From NCBI GenBank assembly GCA_913774625.1, contig CAJYHL010000019.1, positions 62,001 through 126,000 of the forward strand: 64,000 nt of DNA, read 5' to 3'. A program made the position numbers and the translations under genes. The notes beneath the pieces were generated by a model. That model saw only the letters and a list, made by a program, of their open reading frames with translations. It was not told the DNA's origin and searched no databases. Source of the DNA: an uncultured Acidovorax sp. (GTDB lineage Bacteria; Pseudomonadota; Gammaproteobacteria; Burkholderiales; Burkholderiaceae_C). Position 1 is the first letter of the stretch, and every line of letters begins with the position of its first letter. Shown here piece after piece: positions 31,069-38,129 of this stretch.

Positions 31069-32565
31069 ATGAGCGCCCCCACCACCATCATCGACACAGA
31101 ACCCGGCACGGCGGCTCCTGCCGCCGACGACCACACCGCAGCAGCCTCCACCTCCACCGCCGACCTGCCCCCGGGCTGGCTGGAGGTGACCTCCATGGAC
31201 ATGGACGCCCAGGGCGTGGCCCGCAAGCCCGACGGCAAGGTCGTCTTCATCGACGGCGCGCTGACCTTCGAGATCGTCAGCGCCAACACCCACCGCAAGA
31301 AGAACAACTGGGAACAGGCCAGCCTCACGGCCATCCACCGCGAATCGCCGCAGCGCGTGCGTCCCGGCTGCCCGCATTTCGGCCTGCATGCCGGCGCCTG
31401 CGGCGGTTGCAAGATGCAGCATCTGCATGTGGGCGCCCAGGTGGCCGTCAAGCAGCGCGTGCTGGAAGACAACCTCTGGCATCTGGGCAAGGTCAAGCCC
31501 GAAACCGTGATGCGGCCCATCGAGGGCCCGGCCTGGGGCTATCGCTACCGTGCCCGCCTGGCCGTGCGCCACGTCATCAAGAAGGGCACGGTGCTGGTGG
31601 GCTTCCACGAGCGCAAGAGCCGCTATATCGCCGACATGGGCGTGTGCCCCGTGCTGCCGCCGCACGTCAGCGCCATGCTCATGCCGCTGCGCGGCCTGAT
31701 CGCCGCGCTGGATGCGCGCGACACCTGCCCGCAGATCGAACTGGCCTGCGGCGACGAGGTGACCGCGCTGGTGCTGCGGCACCTGGAGCCGCTTTCCGAC
31801 GCCGACCTGGCCCGGCTGCGCGCCTTTGCGGCCGAGCATGCCGTGCAATGGTGGCTGCAGGCCAAGGGCCCCGATACGGTCAAGCTGCTGGACGAGGGCG
31901 GCCCCCAGCTGGCCTACGGCCTGCCCGACTTTGGCATCACCATGCCGTTCAAGCCCACGGATTTCACCCAGGTCAACCCGCACATCAACCGCGTGCTGGT
32001 CACCAAGGCGCTGCGCCTGCTCGATGCGCAGCGCGACGAGCGCGTGATCGACTGGTTCTGCGGACTGGGCAACTTCACGCTGCCCATCGCCACGCAGGCG
32101 CGCGAGGTGCTGGGCATCGAGGGCAGCGAGGCCCTGGTCGCCCGCTCGCGCGAAAACTATTCGCTGAACCAGGCCGCAGCCATTGCGGGGCGACCGCTGG
32201 CTGCTACCAGTTTCGTAGCGCGCAACCTCTTCGAGATGACGCCCGAGATGCTGGTCGCCGACGGCGTGGCCGACAAGTGGCTGGTCGATCCGCCGCGCGA
32301 AGGTGCGTTCGCTCTGGCCAAGGCGCTGGCCGACATCCATCAGGCCCGTATCGGCGCAGAAGACGCGCCTGTGCTGCCCGCAGCCGCCGCAGGCTGGACT
32401 CCGCCGCGCCGCATCGTCTATGTGAGCTGCAACCCTGCCACCCTGGCGCGCGATGCCGGACTGCTGGTGCATCAGGCGGGCTATCGCTGCGTGGCGGCGG
32501 GCGTGGTCAATATGTTCCCGCACACCGCGCACGTCGAAAGCATGGCGGTGTTCGAGCTGGCCTGA
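31069..32565 (+). CDS. rlmD: 23S rRNA (uracil-1939-C5)-methyltransferase
   Basis: RlmD methylates U1939 of 23S rRNA with S-adenosylmethionine. The 498-residue protein has a TRAM-like N-terminal segment. The 4Fe-4S cysteines appear in [19 protein letters not shown] and MGVCPVL. The Rossmann methyltransferase domain has [22 protein letters not shown] and the catalytic-Cys motif [11 protein letters not shown]. It starts with a Thr/Ala-rich tail of about 35 residues. A GCTAC/GTAGC palindrome of the dispersed type is embedded in frame at 32203-32219. It is convergent with the next lipoprotein gene. Confidence 0.93.
   Translation: MSAPTTIIDTEPGTAAPAADDHTAAASTSTADLPPGWLEVTSMDMDAQGVARKPDGKVVFIDGALTFEIVSANTHRKKNNWEQASLTAIHRESPQRVRPGCPHFGLHAGACGGCKMQHLHVGAQVAVKQRVLEDNLWHLGKVKPETVMRPIEGPAWGYRYRARLAVRHVIKKGTVLVGFHERKSRYIADMGVCPVLPPHVSAMLMPLRGLIAALDARDTCPQIELACGDEVTALVLRHLEPLSDADLARLRAFAAEHAVQWWLQAKGPDTVKLLDEGGPQLAYGLPDFGITMPFKPTDFTQVNPHINRVLVTKALRLLDAQRDERVIDWFCGLGNFTLPIATQAREVLGIEGSEALVARSRENYSLNQAAAIAGRPLAATSFVARNLFEMTPEMLVADGVADKWLVDPPREGAFALAKALADIHQARIGAEDAPVLPAAAAGWTPPRRIVYVSCNPATLARDAGLLVHQAGYRCVAAGVVNMFPHTAHVESMAVFELA
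32203..32219. repeat. Short palindrome inside rlmD
   Basis: GCTAC (32203-32207) and GTAGC (32215-32219) flank CAGTTTC. With its upstream GCTGGCT it resembles the palindrome in truB and the one before infC. It is translated in frame. Confidence 0.35.
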
Positions 32566-32684
32566 AAACGTCGGCACGTTCTGAGGTCCTGGGGCGGCTT
32601 GCAACCCTTCGGGGGTGAGGAGGCTGCGGGAGGAGCACCCATCGCGCCCGTTCCGTTCGCGGAATAGTCTTCGGCGAAAAGCCG

Positions 32685-33065
32685 TCAGCTGCGCGAACGG
32701 CCCTCTTCGCCGTCGGCCTGCTTGCGTGCCGGCTTGGCGGCGGCCGGCTTCTCTTCGGTCTTGCTGATGACCGAGGGAGTGCCTTCGATCTTGTTCTCGC
32801 GCATATAGGCGTCCATTTCCTTCCAGCCCGCGAAGATCTGCCCCTTGGACGCCTTGGGGTTCAGGGTGAAGCAGTCTTCCAGCCCGCGCAGGGCATGGCG
32901 GCAGGCGCCGCCGATGGCCTTCGCATCCTCTTCCTTGGCCGCTGCGCGCGGATCCGGGCCCAGGCCGGGAATGTCGCAGCCCGCCAGCAGGGGCAGGGCC
33001 AGCGCGGCAGCGGCGACCCAGCGGGCGCGACCAAGGGGGAGGGCGGAAGCGGAAAAGAGAGGCAT
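32685..33065 (-). CDS. Small lipoprotein, unknown function
   Basis: The 126-residue product has a lipoprotein signal peptide with lipobox LLAGC (lipidated Cys near residue 30). The mature region has CRHALRGLEDCFTLNPKASK and GWKEMDAYMRENKIEG, then a Lys/Glu-rich tail ending GRSRS. Two Cys in the central helix pair may form a disulfide. No domain of known function is recognised. It stands alone between rlmD (convergent) and the yccA-type gene upstream on the same strand, from which a terminator separates it. Confidence 0.75.
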   Translation of the reverse strand: MPLFSASALPLGRARWVAAAALALPLLAGCDIPGLGPDPRAAAKEEDAKAIGGACRHALRGLEDCFTLNPKASKGQIFAGWKEMDAYMRENKIEGTPSVISKTEEKPAAAKPARKQADGEEGRSRS

Positions 33066-33133
33066 ACCGCTAGCTTATCGGCAGTCCGCAGCCCGGGTTG
33101 AGTGCAAGGCGGGCAGGCGCCATGTTTCGGCCA

Positions 33134-33159
33134 AAGAAAAAGGCCTCCGGAGAGGCCTT
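33134..33159 (-). terminator. Intrinsic terminator after the yccA-type gene
   Basis: On the minus strand AAGGCCTC-TCCG-GAGGCCTT forms a perfect 8-bp stem (33159-33140) followed by TTTCTTT. It lies 25 bases after the stop of the membrane protein gene. Confidence 0.85.
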
Positions 33160-33184
33160 GTTTCGCTGGCGGGGAAGCCGGGGA

Positions 33185-33877
33185 TCAGTCGCGGTCGCCG
33201 CCCATGATGCCCAGCAGGGCCAGCAGGCTCTGGAACACGTTGAACAGATCCAGATAAAGGGCCAGCGTGGCGCTGATGTAGTTGGTCTCGCCGCCGTCCA
33301 GGATCTGCTTGAGGTCATACAGCATGTAGGCGCTGAAGATGCCGATGGCGGCGACCGAGATCGCCATCATGCCGGCCGACGAGCCCACGAACATGTTGAT
33401 GACCGAGCCCACCATCAGCACCAGCGCACCGACGAACAGCCACTTGCCCATGCTGGACAGGTCGCGCTTGATGACGCTGGCCAGGCTCGCCATCACGAAG
33501 AACACGCCTGCCGTGCCGGCGAAGGCGGTCATGATGAGCTGGGCGCCGTTGGAAAAGCCCAGGATCACGCCGATCAGGCGCGAGAGCATCAGGCCCATGA
33601 AGAAGGTGAAGGCCAGCAGCACCGGCACGCCTGCACCGGAATTCTTGGTCTTCTCGATGGCGAACATGAAGCCGAACGCGCCGCCCAGGAACACCAGCAT
33701 GCCGATACCGCCATGCAGTGCCTGCGTGATGCCGGTGGCAACGCCCACCCAGGCGCCCAGCACCGTGGGCAGCAGGCTCAGCGCCAGCAGCCAGTAGGTA
33801 TTGCGCATGACCTTGTTGCGCTGCTCCTGCGAAATGCCGTAGCCCGCGGAGCTGTAGGTGGTGACTTCGGTATTCAT
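33185..33877 (-). CDS. Bax inhibitor-1/YccA-family membrane protein
   Basis: The 230-residue protein has seven hydrophobic segments and the BI-1 pattern, including AFTFFMGLMLSRLIGVILG and the C-terminal ISATLALYLDLFNVFQSLL. In E. coli YccA binds and restrains FtsH; eukaryotic relatives are calcium-leak proteins. The ATG at 33877 has GGGAGA 7 bases upstream. It is divergent from the HbpS-type gene across 245 bases. Confidence 0.9.
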   Translation of the reverse strand: MNTEVTTYSSAGYGISQEQRNKVMRNTYWLLALSLLPTVLGAWVGVATGITQALHGGIGMLVFLGGAFGFMFAIEKTKNSGAGVPVLLAFTFFMGLMLSRLIGVILGFSNGAQLIMTAFAGTAGVFFVMASLASVIKRDLSSMGKWLFVGALVLMVGSVINMFVGSSAGMMAISVAAIGIFSAYMLYDLKQILDGGETNYISATLALYLDLFNVFQSLLALLGIMGGDRD

Positions 33878-34122
33878 ATGCGTTTCTCCCTGTGGTGTCT
33901 GCAACTGGTGCAGGTGGACAAATTCTAGGTGGGGGCATTGGTGGCCACTGCAATACCCGCGTTCCATCCCGTAGTTTCCGGCGTACCTGCCATCCCGTAC
34001 TTTTGGGATGCAATCTTTTGCCCTGGCTGGAGCGGGCGGGCCCTGGGGCCGCGGCTATGCTTGCGGGCCGCGCCTGGATCGTTCCGGGCCTTTTTTCGTC
34101 CATCTCCCTTGAGAGCCACACC
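33878..34122. promoter_or_regulatory. Divergent intergenic region with repeated CCATCCCGTA
   Basis: Between the yccA-type and HbpS-type genes, CCATCCCGTA occurs twice (33964-33973 and 33990-33999). The second copy pairs with GGGATG (34005-34010) as a short hairpin. The repeats suggest a regulator site; no clear promoter was resolved. Confidence 0.35.
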
Positions 34123-34530
34123 ATGAAGACCAAGCACGAACTCGAACTCTCCGACGTCAAGAAGATCGCCGCCGCTGCCGAAACGGAAGCCCTGAAAAAC
34201 CAATGGGCCGTGACCATCGCCATCGTGGACGACGGCGGTCATCTGCTCTGGCTGCAGCGCCTGGACGGAGCCGCAGCCCTGTCGTCGCAGATCGGCCCGG
34301 CCAAGGCCCGCGCCGCAGCCCTGGGCCGCCGCGAGACCAAGATCTATGAAGACATCATCAACGGCGGCCGTACGGCCTTCCTGACCGCCCCGGGCGTCGA
34401 TGGCCTGCTGGAAGGCGGCGTGCCGATCATCAAGGACGGCCAATGCCTGGGCGCCGTGGGCGTGAGCGGCGTGAAGTCGAACGAAGACGCTCAGATCGCG
34501 CGTGCCGGCATCGCCGCCATCGGCCTGTAA
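34123..34530 (+). CDS. GlcG/HbpS-family protein, possible heme-binding
   Basis: The 135-residue protein belongs to the GlcG/HbpS family: AVTIAIVDDGGHLLWLQRLD, then GPAKARAAALGRRETKIYED, and GGVPIIKDGQCLGAVGVSG. Streptomyces HbpS binds heme and senses redox stress; other members have no assigned function. There is no signal peptide, so it is cytoplasmic. It lies next to the hemP-exbD-exbB-tonB-bfd block, which makes a heme or iron role plausible but unproven. An intrinsic terminator follows at 34586. Confidence 0.85.
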   Translation: MKTKHELELSDVKKIAAAAETEALKNQWAVTIAIVDDGGHLLWLQRLDGAAALSSQIGPAKARAAALGRRETKIYEDIINGGRTAFLTAPGVDGLLEGGVPIIKDGQCLGAVGVSGVKSNEDAQIARAGIAAIGL

Positions 34531-34585
34531 GTCGAGGCTCCGCCCCGTTTTTCCACGGAGCGGGCTTCCGATCTCTCTCGAAAGC

Positions 34586-34616
34586 AAAACCGGCCTTCAC
34601 GGCCGGTTTTTTCTGG
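34586..34616 (+). terminator. Intrinsic terminator after the HbpS-type gene
   Basis: AAAACCGGCC (34586-34595) and GGCCGGTTTT (34601-34610) form a perfect 10-bp stem with a 5-nt loop and a T-run. It ends the plus-strand transcript before the convergent hemP unit. Confidence 0.85.
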
Positions 34617-34663
34617 GGCATCTGGACAGGGTCCGAGGTGCTGGGGCGATTGCCGACGGTGAC

Positions 34664-34766
34664 AAAAAAGCGCCTGGCTACGCGGGCGTGAGCCCGTTGG
34701 CTGGCCAATACGACCCTTGGGATCCGCCGCGGGCGGCGGTTTTCCGGAGTCGCCCCACGATGAAAC
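34664..34766 (-). ncRNA. Structured RNA element, copy 2, in the hemP 3' region
   Basis: On the minus strand this 103-nt element starts about 20 bases after the hemP stop. It has the same order as copy 1 at 25051-25148: GTTTCATCGTGGGG, then CGACTC pairing with GGGTCG around a hairpin, then a terminal hairpin and U-run. The inner hairpin is CCGCCG-CCCG-CGGCGG rather than GGACCG/CGGTCC. The terminal stem is GGGC-TCAC-GCCC rather than GGGTTT/AAACCC. Pairing is thus kept while sequence changes. It would terminate the hemP mRNA and might be processed into a separate RNA. Confidence 0.6.
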
Positions 34767-34785
34767 CGTTGCGTTGCAGCCTGAC

Positions 34786-35025
34786 TTACTTGGTCAGGAT
34801 GAGCTTGCCCAGCTTGGTCGCCTGCAGGCGATAGACCGAGCCGTTGTGGCTGATGCTCACCGCCTTCTGGCCTTGCAGCAGGGTGCTGCTGTCCACCGCG
34901 TGTCCCAAGGCGGCATCTTCGGCGGTGGCCGGGCGGGATGCGGCTGAAGAGCCGGCGCTGCGGCCGTCGAAGGACTGGCTGCTGAAGAATGCGGCTGCGG
35001 AAGGGGCGGTCAGAGTGGCTTGCAT
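34786..35025 (-). CDS. hemP: Hemin uptake protein HemP
   Basis: The 79-residue product ends with the HemP/HmuP signature LLQGQKAVSISHNGSVYRLQ-ATKLGKLILTK, given here in two parts. HmuP-type proteins are needed for heme-utilisation gene expression in rhizobia and Burkholderia. The first 40 residues are Ser/Ala-rich. The ATG at 35025 has AGAGGAT upstream. A promoter overlapped by a Fur box precedes it (35057-35084), so it is expected to be iron-repressed. Downstream, after 20 bases, is RNA element copy 2. Confidence 0.9.
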   Translation of the reverse strand: MQATLTAPSAAAFFSSQSFDGRSAGSSAASRPATAEDAALGHAVDSSTLLQGQKAVSISHNGSVYRLQATKLGKLILTK

Positions 35026-35056
35026 GAGAGATCCTCTTTGCGTTGCGATTGATTTA

Positions 35057-35084
35057 ATGATAACCATTCTCAATTGATCGTCAA
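35057..35084 (-). promoter_or_regulatory. hemP promoter with Fur box
   Basis: On the minus strand TTGACG (35084-35079) and TATCAT (35062-35057) are 16 bases apart. The Fur box (35058-35072, plus-strand reading TGATAACCATTCTCA) covers the spacer and -10. It is identical over 15 bases to the box at 25228-25242. Confidence 0.75.
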
Positions 35085-35150
35085 GCAAAGCCGCTATCGA
35101 AAACGTAAAAAGTGATGTCCGGCCCTCTGCGCGGGCACCGGATGAAGCAA

Positions 35151-35182
35151 CGCCGATGCAGGCGGGCGGCCTGGCATCGGCG
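35151..35182 (-). terminator. Strong hairpin between exbD and hemP
   Basis: CGCCGATGC (35151-35159) and GCATCGGCG (35174-35182) form a 9-bp stem with an inner AGGC/GCCT extension. It lies 33 bases after the exbD stop. There is no T-run, so it may stabilise or end the exbBD mRNA only with a factor. Confidence 0.5.
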
Positions 35183-35214
35183 TCAAGGAGGTGCTGAGAG
35201 GCGGTGTCAGCCCG

Positions 35215-35625
35215 TCATGGCTTGGGGTCGGTCACAAAGCCGATCTTGCGCACGCCTGCGCGCTGGGCGGCCGACATGGCCTGCGCAACGCGTTCGTAAC
35301 GCACGTCCTTGTCGCCGCGGATGTGCAGGTCGGGCTGCGGGTCCTTGGCGGCTTCGGCCTTCAGGCGCGGCTCCAGCTCGTCGTCAGAGATGTCGCTCTC
35401 GTTCCAGTGGTATTTGCCGTCGGCCGTGATGGACAGGCGGATGGTTTCCGGCTTGATGTCCTCGCGCTGGTTCGAGGCGCGGGGCAGGTCCACCGGCACC
35501 GCATGCTTCATGACCGGCACGGTGATGATGAAGATGATGAGCAGCACCAGCATGACGTCCACCAGGGGCGTCATGTTGATCTCGTTCATCACCTCATCGG
35601 AGTCGTCTTGCGTTCCGAAAGCCAT
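35215..35625 (-). CDS. exbD: ExbD, TonB-complex proton channel subunit
   Basis: The 136-residue protein has one N-terminal membrane helix (MTPLVDVMLVLLIIFIITVP) whose Asp is the conserved proton-relay residue of the ExbD/TolR family. A periplasmic domain follows, ending KIGFVTDPKP. With ExbB it uses the proton gradient to energise TonB for uptake through TonB-dependent receptors. It starts 6 bases after exbB, in the order tonB-exbB-exbD. TolR looks similar, but the tonB neighbour decides. Confidence 0.93.
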   Translation of the reverse strand: MAFGTQDDSDEVMNEINMTPLVDVMLVLLIIFIITVPVMKHAVPVDLPRASNQREDIKPETIRLSITADGKYHWNESDISDDELEPRLKAEAAKDPQPDLHIRGDKDVRYERVAQAMSAAQRAGVRKIGFVTDPKP

Positions 35626-35631
35626 GGCGCA

Positions 35632-36348
35632 TCAACCCTTCTTGATCGGCAGCACCTTGGCCTGCTCGCCGGGCGCGCTCACGCGGGCGCCGGTCACGAA
35701 GTAGGCGTGCAGATCGTGCGCGAAGCTGTTGAGCGCGTTCAGGATCGACTTGTTGCCGCGTACCAGCGCGTTGTAGCCCAGCACCGCGGGGATGGCCACT
35801 GCCAGGCCCAGCGCGGTCATGATGAGCGCTTCGCCGATGGGGCCGGCCACCTTGTCGATGGTGGATTGGCCCGAGGTGCCGATGGCCACCAGCGCGTGAT
35901 AGATGCCCCATACCGTGCCGAAGAGCCCGATGAACGGGGCCGTGGAACCCACAGACGCCAGGATGGCGAGGCCCGATTGCAGGCTGGCGGTGAATTCGTC
36001 GATGCAGTTGCGCAGGCTGCGGGTGACCCAGTCGCTCACGTCCAGGCTGTCGTGCAGATGGGCCTTGGTGTTGCGGTGGTGGGCCGTGGCTTCCCTGCCT
36101 TCCAGTGCCAGGTGGCGGAAGGGATTGGCAGGGTCGTCGCCCAGCTTGTCCATGCCGGCGGCGAAGTCCTCGCTGTGCCAGAAGTCGCGTGCGGCGCGCG
36201 CATGCTTCTTGAACTTGATGATGTCCAGCGCCTTGATGAGGATGACGATCCACGAGGCCAGCGACATGCCCAGCAGCAACACCGCCACGGCACGCGTGAC
36301 GAAGTCGCCCTGGATCCAGACGTTGGCGATGCCGAAATGCGATTCCAT
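35632..36348 (-). CDS. exbB: ExbB, TonB-complex motor subunit
   Basis: The 238-residue inner-membrane protein has three membrane helices and the MotA/TolQ/ExbB signature: GLFGTVWGIYHALVAIG and GEALIMTALGLAVAIPAVLGYN, the latter split over helix 3. ExbB pentamers form the channel around ExbD helices. It lies 30 bases downstream of tonB and directly upstream of exbD. The start at 36348 gives a short N-terminal segment before the first helix (FVTRAVAVLLLGMSLASWIV). Confidence 0.94.
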   Translation of the reverse strand: MESHFGIANVWIQGDFVTRAVAVLLLGMSLASWIVILIKALDIIKFKKHARAARDFWHSEDFAAGMDKLGDDPANPFRHLALEGREATAHHRNTKAHLHDSLDVSDWVTRSLRNCIDEFTASLQSGLAILASVGSTAPFIGLFGTVWGIYHALVAIGTSGQSTIDKVAGPIGEALIMTALGLAVAIPAVLGYNALVRGNKSILNALNSFAHDLHAYFVTGARVSAPGEQAKVLPIKKG

Positions 36349-36378
36349 GAAAACTCCTGAATGACTGATGGGTTGGGT

Positions 36379-37077
36379 TTATTCGAGAACGAAATTGATC
36401 GGGACCAGGTTCCACATGGTTTCGGGCACGCCGTTGCGCTTGCCGGGCACGAAGCGCCAACGCATCACGGTTTCCTGTGCGAGCCGGTCCAGCCGGTCGA
36501 AGCCGCTGGACTTGCTGATCTCGACCTTCTGCGGCAGGCCGTCGGTGCCTATCAGTACGCGCAGCACCACCTTGCCCTGCTCGCCCAGTCGCTTGCTGAT
36601 CGCCGGATAGGTCGGCTTGGGATTGTTCAGGTAGGCCGCATCGCTGGAAGGCAGATCGATCTTGGGCGGAGCCGGTGGCGCTGGCGGTGCGGGCGCCGGG
36701 GCCGGCGGTGCCACGGGCGCCTGGATGGGCGGCGCCGGCGGCTGCGGCTCCACGACCCCGGCCGGCGCGTTGGGGGCCGGCGTCGGATCGGCCTTGGCCA
36801 CGGGCATCGGGGCGGGGCGGGGCGCAGGTGTGCGGGGGGCTGGCTTGGGCGGCGGTGGAGCGGGCTTGGGCGGCGGAGGTGCCGGGGGGCGGGGCGGCGC
36901 GGGCGGCGTGACGAATTCGCTCAGCACTTCGGCCGGAATGATCACTTCCGCCGTGCGGCGCAGCAGGCCGGACTGCAGCGCCCAGAGCCCTGCCACGTGC
37001 AGCAACACCACCGAACCGGCGATGACGGCATTGCGGCTCAAGCCCCCGGAGGAACCGTATCTATCGAACTGGGACAT
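36379..37077 (-). CDS. tonB: TonB energy transducer
   Basis: TonB spans the periplasm and transmits energy to outer-membrane receptors. The 232-residue protein has an N-terminal membrane anchor (AVIAGSVVLLHVAGLWALQS). A very Pro/Ala-rich spacer of about 100 residues follows, with PPKPAPPPPKPAP-like runs. The C-terminal domain has YPAISKRLGEQGKVVLRVLI and MRWRFVPGKRNGVP. The ATG at 37077 is used; an upstream TTG in frame would add eleven residues. It starts the tonB-exbB-exbD set. Confidence 0.93.
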   Translation of the reverse strand: MSQFDRYGSSGGLSRNAVIAGSVVLLHVAGLWALQSGLLRRTAEVIIPAEVLSEFVTPPAPPRPPAPPPPKPAPPPPKPAPRTPAPRPAPMPVAKADPTPAPNAPAGVVEPQPPAPPIQAPVAPPAPAPAPPAPPAPPKIDLPSSDAAYLNNPKPTYPAISKRLGEQGKVVLRVLIGTDGLPQKVEISKSSGFDRLDRLAQETVMRWRFVPGKRNGVPETMWNLVPINFVLE

Positions 37078-37144
37078 AGAGGAATGAGAAGCGGCCAGCC
37101 TGGGCCCCAAGCTGGCGCGGACGGCCTGAACGGCAGGTTGAATA

Positions 37145-37219
37145 TTACTTACGGAGAATCCACCAGACCGAACCGACCATGAGAATCAGGCTGCCAGCGA
37201 GTGTCGAGAGGAGTTCCAT
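37145..37219 (-). CDS. 24-residue predicted single-span membrane peptide
   Basis: The ATG at 37219 has GGAGAG 8 bases upstream and opens a 24-codon frame: MELLSTLAGSLILMVGS, then VWWILRK. This is one hydrophobic helix with a positive C-terminus. It overlaps the last 34 bases of bfd in another frame and ends 67 bases before tonB. Nothing similar is known to me. Its place between bfd and tonB suggests an accessory of the iron-uptake complex, but it could be a chance frame. Confidence 0.45.
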   Translation of the reverse strand: MELLSTLAGSLILMVGSVWWILRK

Positions 37220-37458
37220 GCTTTGCTCTCCAGAATGGATGTGGCGAGCTGGATCGTCTGCGTGGGCGTCTCCTTGTGCAGCGCAGCCATGGGGTGCGAT
37301 ACGCTGCACCGCTCCACCACGGCACGGGCGCAGTCTTCGCAGCGGCCGCATTGCGTGGCGACGCCCAGCTCGAACTGGATTTCGTCGAAGCTCATGCCGG
37401 CGTGCGCATGGCGTGCAATTTCGCGGTCCGATACCCGGTGGCAGACACAGACGATCAT
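37186..37458 (-). CDS. bfd: Bacterioferritin-associated ferredoxin
   Basis: Bfd is a [2Fe-2S] ferredoxin that releases iron from bacterioferritin and is induced in iron starvation. The 90-residue product has the BFD cysteines in MIVCVCHRVSD and CGRCEDC. The C-terminal third (HKETPTQTIQLATSILESKA) is longer than in the 64-residue E. coli protein. A TATAAT promoter with a perfect inverted repeat over its spacer lies directly upstream (37497-37522). It heads the block bfd-peptide-tonB-exbB-exbD. Confidence 0.93.
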   Translation of the reverse strand: MIVCVCHRVSDREIARHAHAGMSFDEIQFELGVATQCGRCEDCARAVVERCSVSHPMAALHKETPTQTIQLATSILESKAWNSSRHSLAA

Positions 37459-37496
37459 GGGGCAGGCAGTGTTGGCTGGCTGTTGAAGATGCGCCG

Positions 37497-37522
37497 ATTA
37501 TAAATGCGAATTCATCGCATTT
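37497..37522 (-). promoter_or_regulatory. bfd promoter with AAATGCGA/TCGCATTT operator
   Basis: On the minus strand TATAAT (37502-37497) is a perfect -10 for bfd. Directly upstream, AAATGCGA (37502-37509) and TCGCATTT (37515-37522) are a perfect 8-bp inverted repeat around ATTCA, placed over the -10/-35 spacer. A repressor bound here would block transcription. It is only a partial match to the 7-1-7 Fur box, so the repressor is uncertain. Confidence 0.6.
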
Positions 37523-37578
37523 GTAATTTCTATTGTGCCGATGGGGGAAACTTCGTCGCAGCCGGGCATGGGCGGCAC

Positions 37579-37606
37579 GAAAAAAAACCGGCGCGGCGGC
37601 CGGTTT
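37579..37606 (-). terminator. Intrinsic terminator after the SWIB gene
   Basis: On the minus strand AAACCGG (37606-37600) and CCGGTTT (37591-37585) form a stem with an 8-nt GC loop. A T-run (A-run on the plus strand, 37581-37587) follows. It lies 33 bases after the SWIB stop. Confidence 0.8.
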
Positions 37607-37638
37607 CCTGTGTGTGCCGCGCTATGCGGAACGCTTCA

Positions 37639-37947
37639 TCACTTGACGTGCTTGCCGATCAGGCCGGCCATCTCGAACATCGAGACCTGGGGCTTGCCGA
37701 AGACTTCCTTGAGCTTGGCGTCGGCGTTGATCATGCGCTTGTTGGATGCATCCTGCAGATTGTTCGCCTTGATGTAGACCCACAGCTTGCTGATGATTTC
37801 GGTGCGCGGCAGCGGAGCCGAGCCGACCACGGCAGCCAGGGCGGGGCTGGGGGTCAGGGCCTTCATGAAGGCGGCGTTCGGGGTGCGCTTCTTAGCGGGA
37901 GCTGCGGCCTTGGCCTCGGAGGCGGGCGCTTTTTTTGCAGTTGCCAT
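37639..37947 (-). CDS. SWIB/MDM2 domain protein
   Basis: The 102-residue product has a Lys/Ala-rich N-terminal tail (MATAKKAPASEAKAAAPAKK) resembling histone H1-like tails. A SWIB domain follows: LAAVVGSAPLPRTEIISKLW, then YIKANNLQDASNKRMINAD and KLKEVFGKPQVSMFEM. SWIB domains are common in eukaryotic chromatin proteins, Chlamydia and some betaproteobacteria. The bacterial role is not established, and a nucleoid function is only a guess. AAGGA lies upstream of the ATG. The gene is monocistronic, with its own terminator. Confidence 0.92.
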   Translation of the reverse strand: MATAKKAPASEAKAAAPAKKRTPNAAFMKALTPSPALAAVVGSAPLPRTEIISKLWVYIKANNLQDASNKRMINADAKLKEVFGKPQVSMFEMAGLIGKHVK

Positions 37948-38129
37948 GTTGGGTTTTCCTTGTTGGAAGTGAAATACGGGACCAGCGAAAACCTGCTTCT
38001 CCACTGGCCCGGAGATGCTAATGGCAAAAAATCGCGTTTCCAAGGGACGAAAGTGATTTTTTGCCTCCAGTTGTTGCGTTGCAGTCCGAAGGACGGCATG
38101 GCTACCCCGGGGCTGGGCGCGCCGGGTCT

